A DNA stretch of 46,177 nucleotides from an uncultured Ruminococcus sp. GTDB taxonomy: Bacteria > Bacillota > Clostridia > Oscillospirales > Acutalibacteraceae. Both the position numbers and the translations under genes were made by a program. Of the stretch, positions 37,158-44,961 are shown piece after piece. The stretch is taken from the NCBI GenBank assembly GCA_902787145.1, contig CADAEZ010000007.1:1-46177 (forward strand). Direction: 5' to 3'. The notes below the pieces were generated by a model. It worked only from the letters and a program-made list of their open reading frames with translations, ran no database searches and was not told the origin of the DNA. Every line of letters starts with the position of its first letter. Position 1 is the first letter of the stretch.

Positions 37158-37183
37158 AAAGCGTGCTTCGGCACGCTTTCTGT
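37158..37183 (+). terminator. Terminator after glmM
   Basis: Stem AAAGCGTGC / GCACGCTTT with TTCG loop (37158-37179), then CTGTTT. It resembles the terminators at 110 and 252. Confidence 0.88.
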
Positions 37184-37197
37184 TTGTCGAAAAGTAG

Positions 37198-37378
37198 TTT
37201 GGTTTATGTTACATTTGTAGGGGATGGCGTCTCTGCCATCCCGCTCCTATCCTCTACTGCTCTTTGTAGAAAGGAGCAGAACTTTGATAATATAGGTCTT
37301 CTCTGCGCTCGACTTCAAGGAGCTATGACATAAACGAGCGGACAGCCACGGAGGGCTGTCCCTACAACGCTCTATCAA
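37198..37378. repeat. Interspersed modular hairpin repeat, copy B (short form, inverted)
   Basis: The reverse complement of copy A (321-608) in its ends and core. Two small hairpins occupy the variable positions: GGGATGGCGTCTCTGCCATCCC (stem GGGATGGC/GCCATCCC) near 37220 and GGACAGCC...GGCTGTCC near 37342-37362. It is non-coding. The segment 37379-37469 that follows is AT-rich and shows nothing I can assign. Confidence 0.8.
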
Positions 37379-37469
37379 ATGTTCATCTGTAAAAATAGGT
37401 TTTGCGACACCCTCAAGTTATAAGCATTAAGTTAAAAGCTTTTTAATCCTAAACTATTTACATTCCGAA

Positions 37470-37503
37470 TTTTGGCGTGAAACGTTGACGTTTCACGCCA
37501 AAA
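37470..37503. promoter_or_regulatory. Perfect 15-bp palindrome enclosing the -35 box of the asparagine synthetase gene
   Basis: TTTTGGCGTGAAACG (37470-37484), loop TTGA, CGTTTCACGCCAAAA (37489-37503). The -35 hexamer TTGACG (37485-37490) is the loop plus the first two bases of the right arm. The transcript should start downstream, so this acts at DNA level. It is most likely an operator. Confidence 0.75.
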
Positions 37504-37513
37504 ATGCTATAAT
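37485..37513 (+). promoter_or_regulatory. Promoter for the asparagine synthetase-like gene
   Basis: TTGACG (37485-37490), 17-base spacer, TATAAT (37508-37513) with TGC extension. The start codon is at 37544 with GGAGGGG at 37532-37538. Confidence 0.85.
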
Positions 37514-37543
37514 TTCTACATTATTCGACACGGAGGGGTTATT

Positions 37544-39067
37544 ATGGCAACTGTAAAATATTTCAGCGGTTATATCCGCAACTATAAAAAGCTCTGCGAC
37601 GACCTGGGGATTGATTCCGGGCTCGGCAGGGCGGACAGGGAAGAGGCTATCCTCACACAGGCGTATTCAAAGTGGAAGCTGGATATGATGAGCCATATGT
37701 ACGGCTTTTTCGCTTTTGCGATATATGACGAGGACAAAAACAAGCTCTACTGCGTTCGTGACCAAGTCGGCCAGAAGCAGATGTTTTATTCCGTAATCGA
37801 CGGCGAGTTTGTATGCGACGGCGATATAAACAAAATCGCCGCCAACCCCAAATTTGAAAAAAAGCTCAACAAGCGTATGCTCCAGCAGTACCTGTTCTAC
37901 GGCTATCCTATCGGCGACGAGACCTTCTACGAGGGTATTTACAAGCTGATGCCCGGTCACTATGCTGAGTGGGACGGCAGCGATTATACCGTTCACCGCT
38001 ATTGGAAACCCGACTTTGAACCCGACAGAACCAAGTCGGTCGACGAGTTCGCGGCAGAAATCGAACAGGTTGTCGGCGAAATCCTCGGCGAGGAAAGCGA
38101 CGACAAAGAATGTCCCTACAAGGAATCCTTCCTGTCCGGCGGAGTTGATTCGTCATACTTGCTCGCGGCCGGCGACGCTGTCGCGGCTAATACCGTAGGC
38201 TACAGCGAGGAGGGCTTCGACGAGTCTGAGCTGGCGCGTCATACAGCCGAAATCCTCGGCAAGGGCTTCAATGTAAAGATGATTACTCCACAGGAGTACT
38301 TTGAGCGTATTCCGACTGTTATAGAAAAAATGGGTCAGCCTCTCGGCGACGCTTCGGCCGTAGCATTTTCGATCGGCTGTAAGGCGGTAAGAGAACACGC
38401 GAAGATAGTTTATTCCGGCGAGGGAATCGACGAGTTTTTCGGCGGCTACAACGCCCACAAGCGCGAGATTCCCAAGGAGTGGACATACCTGACCTGCTCA
38501 CATATTATGAACAGGGATATCGTAAAGTCCCTTATGCTCGACTTTGACGAAAACCTCAGCTTCGAGGCTCCGGTCGAGAAGCTGTGGGCGGAGGTTCAGG
38601 GCAAGGATGAGCTCGACAAAAAGCTTACTATTGACGTCAGCCTCTGGCTTGAGGGCGATATCTATCTCAACACCGACCGCACCAGCACCGCCTGCGGCAT
38701 AGAGCTGCACACTCCGTTCAGCGACCTCAGACTGTTCAACGTCGCCCGTAGAATCCCCCAGGAATACAAGTTTATGAATGACTGTAACAAGTATGTATTC
38801 CGCAAGGCCGCCGGCAGCAAGCTTCCCGAAGAGGTCGCTTTCCGAAAGAAAGTCGGCTTCCCCGTACCGGTACGCGAGTGGCTGCGCGACGAGCGATTTA
38901 ACAAACAGATAGAGGACAAGCTCCTCGGCGAGACCTCGAAAAAATTCTTCAATCAGCAGGATATAAAGGATATGTGGACAAGCTACCTCGGCGGCGAAAA
39001 CCTCCTGTGGAACCGAATCTACGCAATCTACGCCTTCCTGCTTTGGTATGATATAAATTTTGACTGA
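37544..39067 (+). CDS. Asparagine synthetase B-like protein lacking the N-terminal catalytic part of its glutaminase domain
   Basis: A 507-residue protein. The synthetase domain is intact: the ATP PP-loop SGGVDSS (198-204), GYSEEGFDES, MGQPLGDASAVA, YSGEGIDEFFGGY, TPFSDLRL and FRKKVGFPVPVREWL. The glutaminase domain is shortened. Normal members begin MCGI with a nucleophile Cys followed by about 70 residues (RGPD motif). This one starts with TVKYFSGYIRNYKKLCDDLG, which aligns with the later 'fNGEIYNy.eLr' strand, then keeps GFFAFAIYDEDKNKLYCVRDQVGQKQMFY. Promoter and ribosome binding site directly precede the ATG, so truncation is by design and not an annotation error. Glutamine use should be lost. 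Ammonia-dependent asparagine synthesis, or amidation of another acid, is expected. Confidence 0.85.
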   Translation: MATVKYFSGYIRNYKKLCDDLGIDSGLGRADREEAILTQAYSKWKLDMMSHMYGFFAFAIYDEDKNKLYCVRDQVGQKQMFYSVIDGEFVCDGDINKIAANPKFEKKLNKRMLQQYLFYGYPIGDETFYEGIYKLMPGHYAEWDGSDYTVHRYWKPDFEPDRTKSVDEFAAEIEQVVGEILGEESDDKECPYKESFLSGGVDSSYLLAAGDAVAANTVGYSEEGFDESELARHTAEILGKGFNVKMITPQEYFERIPTVIEKMGQPLGDASAVAFSIGCKAVREHAKIVYSGEGIDEFFGGYNAHKREIPKEWTYLTCSHIMNRDIVKSLMLDFDENLSFEAPVEKLWAEVQGKDELDKKLTIDVSLWLEGDIYLNTDRTSTACGIELHTPFSDLRLFNVARRIPQEYKFMNDCNKYVFRKAAGSKLPEEVAFRKKVGFPVPVREWLRDERFNKQIEDKLLGETSKKFFNQQDIKDMWTSYLGGENLLWNRIYAIYAFLLWYDINFD

Positions 39068-39072
39068 TGATG

Positions 39073-39120
39073 TGTCGGGCAGACAGACGCTTTCGCAATG
39101 CGTCTGTCTCCCGGCATTTT
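39073..39120 (+). terminator. Terminator after the asparagine synthetase-like gene
   Basis: Inner stem AGACAGACGC / GCGTCTGTCT (39081-39090 with 39100-39109), extended by TGTCGGG / CCCGGCA with one bulged C, followed by TTTT. Its sequence is related to hairpin 1 of the composite elements at 30783 and 43522. Confidence 0.85.
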
Positions 39121-39138
39121 AAATTATCACAGAAACTA

Positions 39139-39167
39139 TTGAATAATATACGAAAATATGTTATTAT
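39139..39167 (+). promoter_or_regulatory. Promoter for the cell-envelope operon
   Basis: TTGAAT (39139-39144), 17-base spacer, TATTAT (39162-39167). GAGGTGG lies just before ATG 39200. Confidence 0.65.
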
Positions 39168-39199
39168 ATAATCGAATTTTTGTATATGAGGTGGTATTT

Positions 39200-40096
39200 A
39201 TGAAAAAACTGAGCTTGTCTTTTATCGCGGTGTTTATTGCGGTCATCTTCTGCGCCTGCGCGCCAAAGGAGATTGAACAGATTACTCTCAGCAATAACGA
39301 CGTAACCCTGGCCGTGGGCGACACCTCGTCGCTCAACGTAATTGTTATGCCCAAGGACGCTCCCACAAAGGGAATCGTCTGGTCGTCAGGCAACGAAAAA
39401 ATCGCAAGGGTCAGCGACGGCACAATCACCGCCGTAGGCAGCGGCTCAACCGTCATTACCGCTATGGCGGACAACGGCGTAAAGGCTACCTGTAACGTAA
39501 AGGTGGAGGACGTCGAGGTCACCTCGGTAACAATCACCTCCGGCCCCTCCGAGATAAAATCCGGCAAGAGCGTCCAGCTTGAGGCAAAGGTTGCTCCTGC
39601 CGAGGCACAGGGCGCCCAGCTTAGCTGGACTTCATCCAACCCTGCCGTGGCGGTTGTAGACAGCTCCGGCTATGTAACAGGCGTAAAGAAAGGCGTAGTC
39701 AGCATAACCTGTACCGCGCCGAACGGCAAGTCCGCTTCCTGTACAATTTCCGTAAAGGGCAAGAAGAAAAAGTCCTCATCCGGAAAAAACACTACAGTTG
39801 TCTACTACACTCCGTATAACCAGCGCGAGATAGGCGACCGCTACGCGAGCGACTTCGTGTTCTATGATTCGTCCTACAGAACCCTGTCACCCTCCGAGGT
39901 AGCAGGCCTCAGCTCGTCACAGATTCAACAGGCGATCAACGAAATCTATGCCCGCAACGGCTATTGCTTCCAGAACAAAAGCATCAGGGCGTATTATGAG
40001 AGTATGTCTTGGTACTATCCCAACCCAAGCTTCTCCCAAAGCGATTTTAACAGCACAGAGCAGCATAACATAGCTCTCCTTAAAAAGTATAAGTGA
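39200..40096 (+). CDS. Lipoprotein with two Big2 domains and a YARHG domain
   Basis: A 298-residue exported protein. The signal peptide ends IAVIFCAC, with Cys near residue 20 as the probable lipidation site, although the lipobox FCAC is imperfect. Two Big2 Ig-like domains (about 24-107 and 110-190, each ending in 'TVITAMADNGVKATCNVKV'-type strands) are followed by a basic linker GKKKKSSSGK. The C-terminal YARHG domain has QQAINEIYARNGYCF, SWYYPNPSF and EQHNIALLKKYK. YARHG domains are extracellular and often occur on peptidoglycan-associated or peptidase proteins. I chose ATG 39200 with GAGGTGG upstream. The amidase gene follows after five bases, which suggests a shared envelope function. Confidence 0.87.
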   Translation: MKKLSLSFIAVFIAVIFCACAPKEIEQITLSNNDVTLAVGDTSSLNVIVMPKDAPTKGIVWSSGNEKIARVSDGTITAVGSGSTVITAMADNGVKATCNVKVEDVEVTSVTITSGPSEIKSGKSVQLEAKVAPAEAQGAQLSWTSSNPAVAVVDSSGYVTGVKKGVVSITCTAPNGKSASCTISVKGKKKKSSSGKNTTVVYYTPYNQREIGDRYASDFVFYDSSYRTLSPSEVAGLSSSQIQQAINEIYARNGYCFQNKSIRAYYESMSWYYPNPSFSQSDFNSTEQHNIALLKKYK

Positions 40097-40101
40097 TTAT
40101 T

Positions 40102-42036
40102 ATGAAGACTAAGCTATTATCACTTTGTATTCTGTTTCTCATAGTCCTGCTGCCGGCTTGCCGTCAGCAGGATAGTAGCAGCAGCGCCTCCGAGACCTTC
40201 CCGAAAATTGCGGTAAAGCTTGAGGATTTCGGCGACGAGTACTCGGTATTCAACAAGGTGTGCTACGAGGACAAATACATTTTTATCACCAAAAAAGGTA
40301 TTTATATCCAGAAAACCCTGGACTCAAAGTCACAGCCGCTTGTAAAGGCGCGTAAAATAAAATCCGCTCTCGCGAACGAAAAATACGTGATTTATACCGT
40401 TGTCGAGGGCGAAAACTCAGGCTCAAAAATCGGCAAAACCACTACGCTTTTCTGCGTAAATACCGACACCGGCAATCAAACCGAGATTGCCTCGCTGAAC
40501 AACTGCGACCTGCGCCTGCTCGGATTCTTTAACGGCAGCATCTACCTTACCGGGCACAAGGATACCGACTCTGACGGCGATAATATCTATTCCTATCCGC
40601 TCGACAGAAGCAAGCTTATCCTGCTGCGCGAGAACACCCTCGGCGCGTTTATAAAGTCCGGCAAGGTCTACTACAACACCTATTTTGACGGCGAGGTCAA
40701 CGTTCCGCTCTATTCGCTCGACCTGCGAAAAGCCGGCGCCAAGGACGACAAAATCCTCGATTCCGCGCTGTGCGAGAGTTACTCAAGCAGCGACTCCTCG
40801 GCGAACTTCTGGACTTATGACGTAAGGGACAGCTCACAGCCGACGTGGAACTATGACCATTATATCTACACCGTCAGCTCAAACCTCACCGAGCGTTCGG
40901 TTCAGTTCCCCGACAAAACAATCCTTCATACGGTTCTCGACACCAAGCGCCACGCCCTCGTCTATTGCGGCGACAAAAGCCTGTCAAGAAAAGGTCTTTA
41001 CCTGTGGAATTTTAAGACCGGCGCCAAAAAGTTTATCAGCGAAAAGCCGCTTCAAACCGGCTGCGAAAGAGGCGTAAACTCCGAGAACGTTTACTTTATC
41101 GTCAAGGGCTCCGGCAGTCTGTCCGACGCGAAGTCATCCGACTCCCACCTCTATATGTACAGGGACTCCAAGCTGTTTGAGCTGAAAATCAAGGGCAAAA
41201 CCCCTGACTTCTCCAAGGGCTATATAGTAGAGGATAAGTGGGTCAAGATAAAGAAAACCAAGATAAAAACCTACGACCTTGTTTCGGTTGAGCAGGAAAC
41301 TCAGCCGGCTACGGAAAAAACCTCGGATAATAAAAGCTCCGATACACAGTCTTTTACCGAGGCGAATTTTGACTCGGTGGCGGATAACGCCCCGATCGTG
41401 GTAATCGACGCGGGTCACGATACCGACGTCCATACCCGCAACCATCCAGACCTTGGATTTAACGAGCAGGACTTAAATCTCAAAATAGCCAAGGCGTGCT
41501 ACAACCGATTGACAGAGTATAAGGGCATAAAGGTCTATATGACACGTACCGACGGCCGCTGTCCCGATGCCGAGACAAAATACGGCGACTGCATAACCGC
41601 GCGTACAAAATTTGCCGACAAAATGCGCGCCGGACTCTTCGTCAGCCTCCACTGTAACGCCACTTCCGGCAAGCTCGGAGCCTCGGCGGGCGGCACTGAG
41701 GTATATGTCTCCAAGCACCCGGATTTTTATACCGACAGCAAAAAGCTCGGCGAAATAATCCTCGGCAAAATCACCTCCTCGCTCGATATGAAGTCCAGGG
41801 GAGTCCTCACCCGTTCCAAACCCTCAAAGGGTACATACGAGGACGGTACCGTAAAGGATTTCTACTATCTTATCAGCAACAACATCGACGTCGGACGTCC
41901 CAGCGTGATTATCGAGCACGCCTTTATGGACAATATTCACGACAATAAAATCCTTAAAAACGACGATAACCTGAAGAAGTTCGGAGTAGCCGACGCCGAC
42001 GCGATAGCGCAGTATTACGGACTGGAGAAAAAATAA
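40102..42036 (+). CDS. Lipoprotein N-acetylmuramoyl-L-alanine amidase (Amidase_3) with beta-propeller-like N-terminal region
   Basis: A 644-residue protein. A classic lipobox LLPAC ends the signal peptide at about residue 20. Residues 40-400 contain repeated YxxDxx-type strands (LFCVNTDTGNQTEIASL, IYSYPLDRSKLILL, LYSLDLRKAG, LYLWNFKTG) suggesting a DUF5050-like beta-propeller. A Ser/Thr/Glu linker leads to Amidase_3 (about 430-644). Zinc ligands are His439 (DAGHD), Glu455 (NEQDLN) and His517 (SLHCNA), and the catalytic Glu605 is in IEHAFMDN. It cleaves the amide between MurNAc and L-Ala on the cell surface. The ATG at 40102 follows the previous stop by five bases, with a weak ribosome binding site. 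Confidence 0.92.
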   Translation: MKTKLLSLCILFLIVLLPACRQQDSSSSASETFPKIAVKLEDFGDEYSVFNKVCYEDKYIFITKKGIYIQKTLDSKSQPLVKARKIKSALANEKYVIYTVVEGENSGSKIGKTTTLFCVNTDTGNQTEIASLNNCDLRLLGFFNGSIYLTGHKDTDSDGDNIYSYPLDRSKLILLRENTLGAFIKSGKVYYNTYFDGEVNVPLYSLDLRKAGAKDDKILDSALCESYSSSDSSANFWTYDVRDSSQPTWNYDHYIYTVSSNLTERSVQFPDKTILHTVLDTKRHALVYCGDKSLSRKGLYLWNFKTGAKKFISEKPLQTGCERGVNSENVYFIVKGSGSLSDAKSSDSHLYMYRDSKLFELKIKGKTPDFSKGYIVEDKWVKIKKTKIKTYDLVSVEQETQPATEKTSDNKSSDTQSFTEANFDSVADNAPIVVIDAGHDTDVHTRNHPDLGFNEQDLNLKIAKACYNRLTEYKGIKVYMTRTDGRCPDAETKYGDCITARTKFADKMRAGLFVSLHCNATSGKLGASAGGTEVYVSKHPDFYTDSKKLGEIILGKITSSLDMKSRGVLTRSKPSKGTYEDGTVKDFYYLISNNIDVGRPSVIIEHAFMDNIHDNKILKNDDNLKKFGVADADAIAQYYGLEKK

Positions 42037-42058
42037 AGCAGATAAAAGGTCTGGTAAA

Positions 42059-43486
42059 ATGAAAAAAACTCTATCCATATTATTAATATGTATAATTGTG
42101 TTCTCCTCCATCCCGGCAGCGGTATCCGCAGAGGAAACTCCCGAGGTTCCGGCGATCCGTGTAACTACCGCCGCCGGCAACGGCAATTCCCTGCAAAAAG
42201 AGGACGGCTATGTCGACGCCGATATTTCGATTACCGACACCGACGGCTCAGTCCTGTCGGACGCCGTCAGCTTCAAGGTCAGGGGCAACAGTACCGCCCT
42301 GCCCGGTATTCCCAAAAAGGCGTTCACCTTCAAATTTGCCAAGAAAAAAGAAGTTCTTTCGATTGGTAAGGGCAAAAAATGGGTTCTCCTCGCCAACACC
42401 TACGACCCTACCCTAATGCGCAACTATATCGCTTTCGACCTGGCGCATAAGCTGGGACTGCCCTACACCGCGGATTACAAGATTGTCGAGCTGTGGGTAG
42501 ACGATGTGTTCAAGGGCTGTTATCTTCTTTCCGAGCCGGTTCAGGAGGGTACAGGCCGCGTCGAGATTGATATCGAGAGCAACAACGGCAAAAAAGACTT
42601 TATGCTCGAGCTCGAAGCCCAAAGAGACGAGTCCGACGTAAAATATATCAAAAAAGAAAACATCCGCTTCGCCATAAGCGAGCCCGAGGAGCCTGATGAC
42701 GAACAGGTCGGGTATATCGGCGACACAATGCAGGGGATATTTGACATCCTTAAAACCGGTGATAAAGAACAAATCGAAAGCGTTCTGGATCTGGATTCAT
42801 TCGTAAAGTTTTATATCTTTAACGACTTTGTAAAGACTCTCGACCTTAACTACAGCTCCGTCTACTTCTTCTACAAGGACGGCAAGCTCTACGCGGGTCC
42901 TCCGTGGGACTACGACCTCGCCTTCGGCAATACCAACAAGGAGAATTCCTACCTCGGCTCCCAGGCTAACAAACCCACCGGCATCTACGCGCTGAAAAAG
43001 AACATCTTCGCTTTTCTTACAAAGCTTAGCTGGTTTAACGAGCTGGCTCGCGGCTGTATGAGCGAAAACTTTGAGCTTTTCGCCGATATTACGCGCGAGG
43101 GCGGAGTGATAGACACCTTCCTTGCGGACTATCAAAACGTAATCCATCGTAACTATAAGAACACCGGACTGAATCCGGGAAGGTTCTACATAACGGTTAT
43201 GATGCGCCCCTACGCTACCTACGACGAAAACCTTGATTTCCTGCGTGACTGGTGCGAGAAACGCCGTATGTGGATGGCGGATTACTATGGCGTCGACCTC
43301 CCGAACGGCGACATAAACCTCGACCTTTCGGTGAATATCAAGGACGCGACGCTGCTGCAAAAGTTCCTTGCGGATATAGTAACGCTTAATTCCCAAAACA
43401 AAGGGGTCTCCGACGTTAACAAGGACGGTAAAATAAACATAAGCGACGCAACAGCTATCCAAAAAAGCATAGCGAATATGAATTGA
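42059..43486 (+). CDS. Secreted CotH-family protein with C-terminal type I dockerin
   Basis: A 475-residue protein. The signal peptide (1-24, TLSILLICIIVFSSIPAAVSA) precedes a CotH kinase-like domain (about 60-360): FKVRGNSTALPGIPKKAFTFKF, KKWVLLANTYDPTLMRNYIAFDLA, DVFKGCYLLSEPVQEG (glycine-rich loop) and PPWDYDLAFGN (metal-binding DYD). Bacterial and spore-coat CotH is an atypical secreted protein kinase. A type I dockerin ends the protein (about 415-475): GDINLDLSVNIKDATLLQKFLAD and DVNKDGKINISDATAIQKSIANM. CotH-dockerin proteins are known from Ruminococcus cellulosomes. The gene follows the amidase after 22 bases, so wall hydrolase and scaffold-bound kinase may be co-expressed. Confidence 0.93.
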   Translation: MKKTLSILLICIIVFSSIPAAVSAEETPEVPAIRVTTAAGNGNSLQKEDGYVDADISITDTDGSVLSDAVSFKVRGNSTALPGIPKKAFTFKFAKKKEVLSIGKGKKWVLLANTYDPTLMRNYIAFDLAHKLGLPYTADYKIVELWVDDVFKGCYLLSEPVQEGTGRVEIDIESNNGKKDFMLELEAQRDESDVKYIKKENIRFAISEPEEPDDEQVGYIGDTMQGIFDILKTGDKEQIESVLDLDSFVKFYIFNDFVKTLDLNYSSVYFFYKDGKLYAGPPWDYDLAFGNTNKENSYLGSQANKPTGIYALKKNIFAFLTKLSWFNELARGCMSENFELFADITREGGVIDTFLADYQNVIHRNYKNTGLNPGRFYITVMMRPYATYDENLDFLRDWCEKRRMWMADYYGVDLPNGDINLDLSVNIKDATLLQKFLADIVTLNSQNKGVSDVNKDGKINISDATAIQKSIANMN

Positions 43487-43686
43487 TAATTGAGAATTGA
43501 GAATTGAGAATTGAGAATTTTGGTCGGGCAGACAGATTTCTATATGAGAAGTCTTTGTCTCCCGACCATATTAATATTTCGCTATCGCGAAGCGATATAC
43601 AAATTTTTTCGGGCAGATAAGTTCATTTTTCGATGAACCTATCTGCCCGTCATTCATTCTCAATTCTCAATTATCAATTCTCAATT
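43481..43686. repeat. Composite intergenic element with inverted heptamer arrays and three hairpins
   Basis: The left array of AATTGAG-type 7-mers (43481-43518) and the right array (43656-43686) are inverted complements of each other. Between them are hairpin 1 (GGTCGGGCAGACAG...CTTTGTCTCCCGACC, 43522-43566), a middle hairpin TCGCTATCGCGAAGCGA (43578-43594), and hairpin 3 (CGGGCAGATA-GTTCAT / ATGAAC-TATCTGCCCG, 43610-43649). Order and parts of the sequence match 30743-30935. The last base of the CotH stop lies inside the left array. Confidence 0.78.
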
Positions 43687-43688
43687 AA

Positions 43689-44660
43689 TCACAGGCACGC
43701 CGCGCCGATAATTCCTGCGTCGTTGCCAAGTATAGCGGACACGATTTTGGTCTGCTTGTCGTTATGCTTTGTGATTCTCTCCTTGGCGACGATTTCTCTT
43801 ACCGGAGCAAGCAGAGTCTCGCCCTGACGGCTTACTCCGCCTCCTACACAGAGGATGTCGGGCTGGAAGATGTTGATTACGTTTACAATACCGCACGCCA
43901 GATAGCCGATGTAGTTGTCCACAACCTCCTTGCCCGTGGCGTCGCCGTCCTTCATTGCGTCAAAGGCGGTTTTGCCGGTTACGTTGTCAAGGTCGCCCTC
44001 AACCGCGTCAAGCATATAGGAGAAGTCGGCCTTCTCGTTGCGTATAGCCTCCTTGGTCTGGTTGATCAGCGCGGTGGCCGAGGCGTACGCCTCCCAGCAG
44101 CCCTTACGGCCGCAGCCGCATTCCTTGCCGTCCTTAACGATAACCATATGTCCGAGCTCCGCTCCGGCAAAGTTCGAGCCGCTGTAAATTTTGCCGTCGA
44201 TAATGATTCCGCCGCCTACACCCGTGCCGAGTGTGATTGCTACTGCGTTCTTGCAGCCCCGCGCGGAGCCTGCCAGGAATTCGCCGAGAGCCGCGGCGTT
44301 GGCGTCATTCTCGATCTTGACATATTTATTGAGTCTTTCCTCCATCATCTTGCTGACTTCCCAGTTTGTAAAGAAAAGGTTGGGAGAGGTCTCTACGATT
44401 CTGGTTTCGGGATTGACCGCGCCGGGAACTCCGATTCCAACATAAGCGATATCGTCCATAGTCAGCTTGGCCTTCTTAATGGCTTTCTTAACTATGTCGG
44501 CCATCGAGTCGCATACATCCGCCTCCGGACGAGGAATCGCGGTCTTGCATTCGGCCTTGGCGATAATCTCGTATTTTTGGTTTCTGGAGTTGCGCTTAAC
44601 TACGCCGGCGACGATATTTGTGCCGCCTAAATCAATTCCGACAGTGTATTCTGTTGACAT
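43689..44660 (-). CDS. ROK-family sugar kinase (glucokinase)
   Basis: A 323-residue kinase. Motifs are VGIDLGGTNIVAGVV (ATP phosphate loop), IGVPGAVNPETR, NDANAAALGEF (catalytic Asp in ENDANAA), LGTGVGGGIIIDG and the ROK zinc motif ELGHM...CGCGRKGCWEAYAS with one His and three Cys. These fit a cytosolic glucokinase of the ROK type, converting glucose to glucose 6-phosphate. N-acetylglucosamine or other hexoses cannot be excluded by eye. AAAGGGGG lies upstream of ATG 44660. It is monocistronic, and its end abuts the composite repeat element. Confidence 0.92.
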   Translation of the reverse strand: MSTEYTVGIDLGGTNIVAGVVKRNSRNQKYEIIAKAECKTAIPRPEADVCDSMADIVKKAIKKAKLTMDDIAYVGIGVPGAVNPETRIVETSPNLFFTNWEVSKMMEERLNKYVKIENDANAAALGEFLAGSARGCKNAVAITLGTGVGGGIIIDGKIYSGSNFAGAELGHMVIVKDGKECGCGRKGCWEAYASATALINQTKEAIRNEKADFSYMLDAVEGDLDNVTGKTAFDAMKDGDATGKEVVDNYIGYLACGIVNVINIFQPDILCVGGGVSRQGETLLAPVREIVAKERITKHNDKQTKIVSAILGNDAGIIGAACL

Positions 44661-44700
44661 AAGATTGTCCCCCTTTGATATTTACTTAATAGTCAAAACC

Positions 44701-44729
44701 ATTATACCACCTTATGCACAAAAAGTCTA
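44701..44729 (-). promoter_or_regulatory. Promoter for the ROK kinase gene
   Basis: On the minus strand, TAGACT (44729-44724), 17-base spacer, TATAAT (44706-44701), with TGG before the -10. Confidence 0.72.
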
Positions 44730-44896
44730 TATTATCAGGAAGTTTTTTATTTAAAAAGCAAGCGGCCGGGTTTTGCGCCGCTGAATCAATGGTGTTTATT
44801 CGGTAAAATTGTAATTTAGCAAAAACGAGTATAAAAGAGATTTAAGCCGAATTTATGAGTACGTGATTTCTAAATTAAAAAATATCCGAAAAAGTG

Positions 44897-44925
44897 TTGA
44901 CAAAAGCTTTTGGGGTTGTTATAAT
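44897..44925 (+). promoter_or_regulatory. Promoter for rplM-rpsI
   Basis: Consensus TTGACA (44897-44902), 17-base spacer, consensus TATAAT (44920-44925), 36 bases before the rplM ATG. Confidence 0.92.
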
Positions 44926-44961
44926 AATCGAGCATTAAGAAAAGTTCAAGGAGGATGCGCT

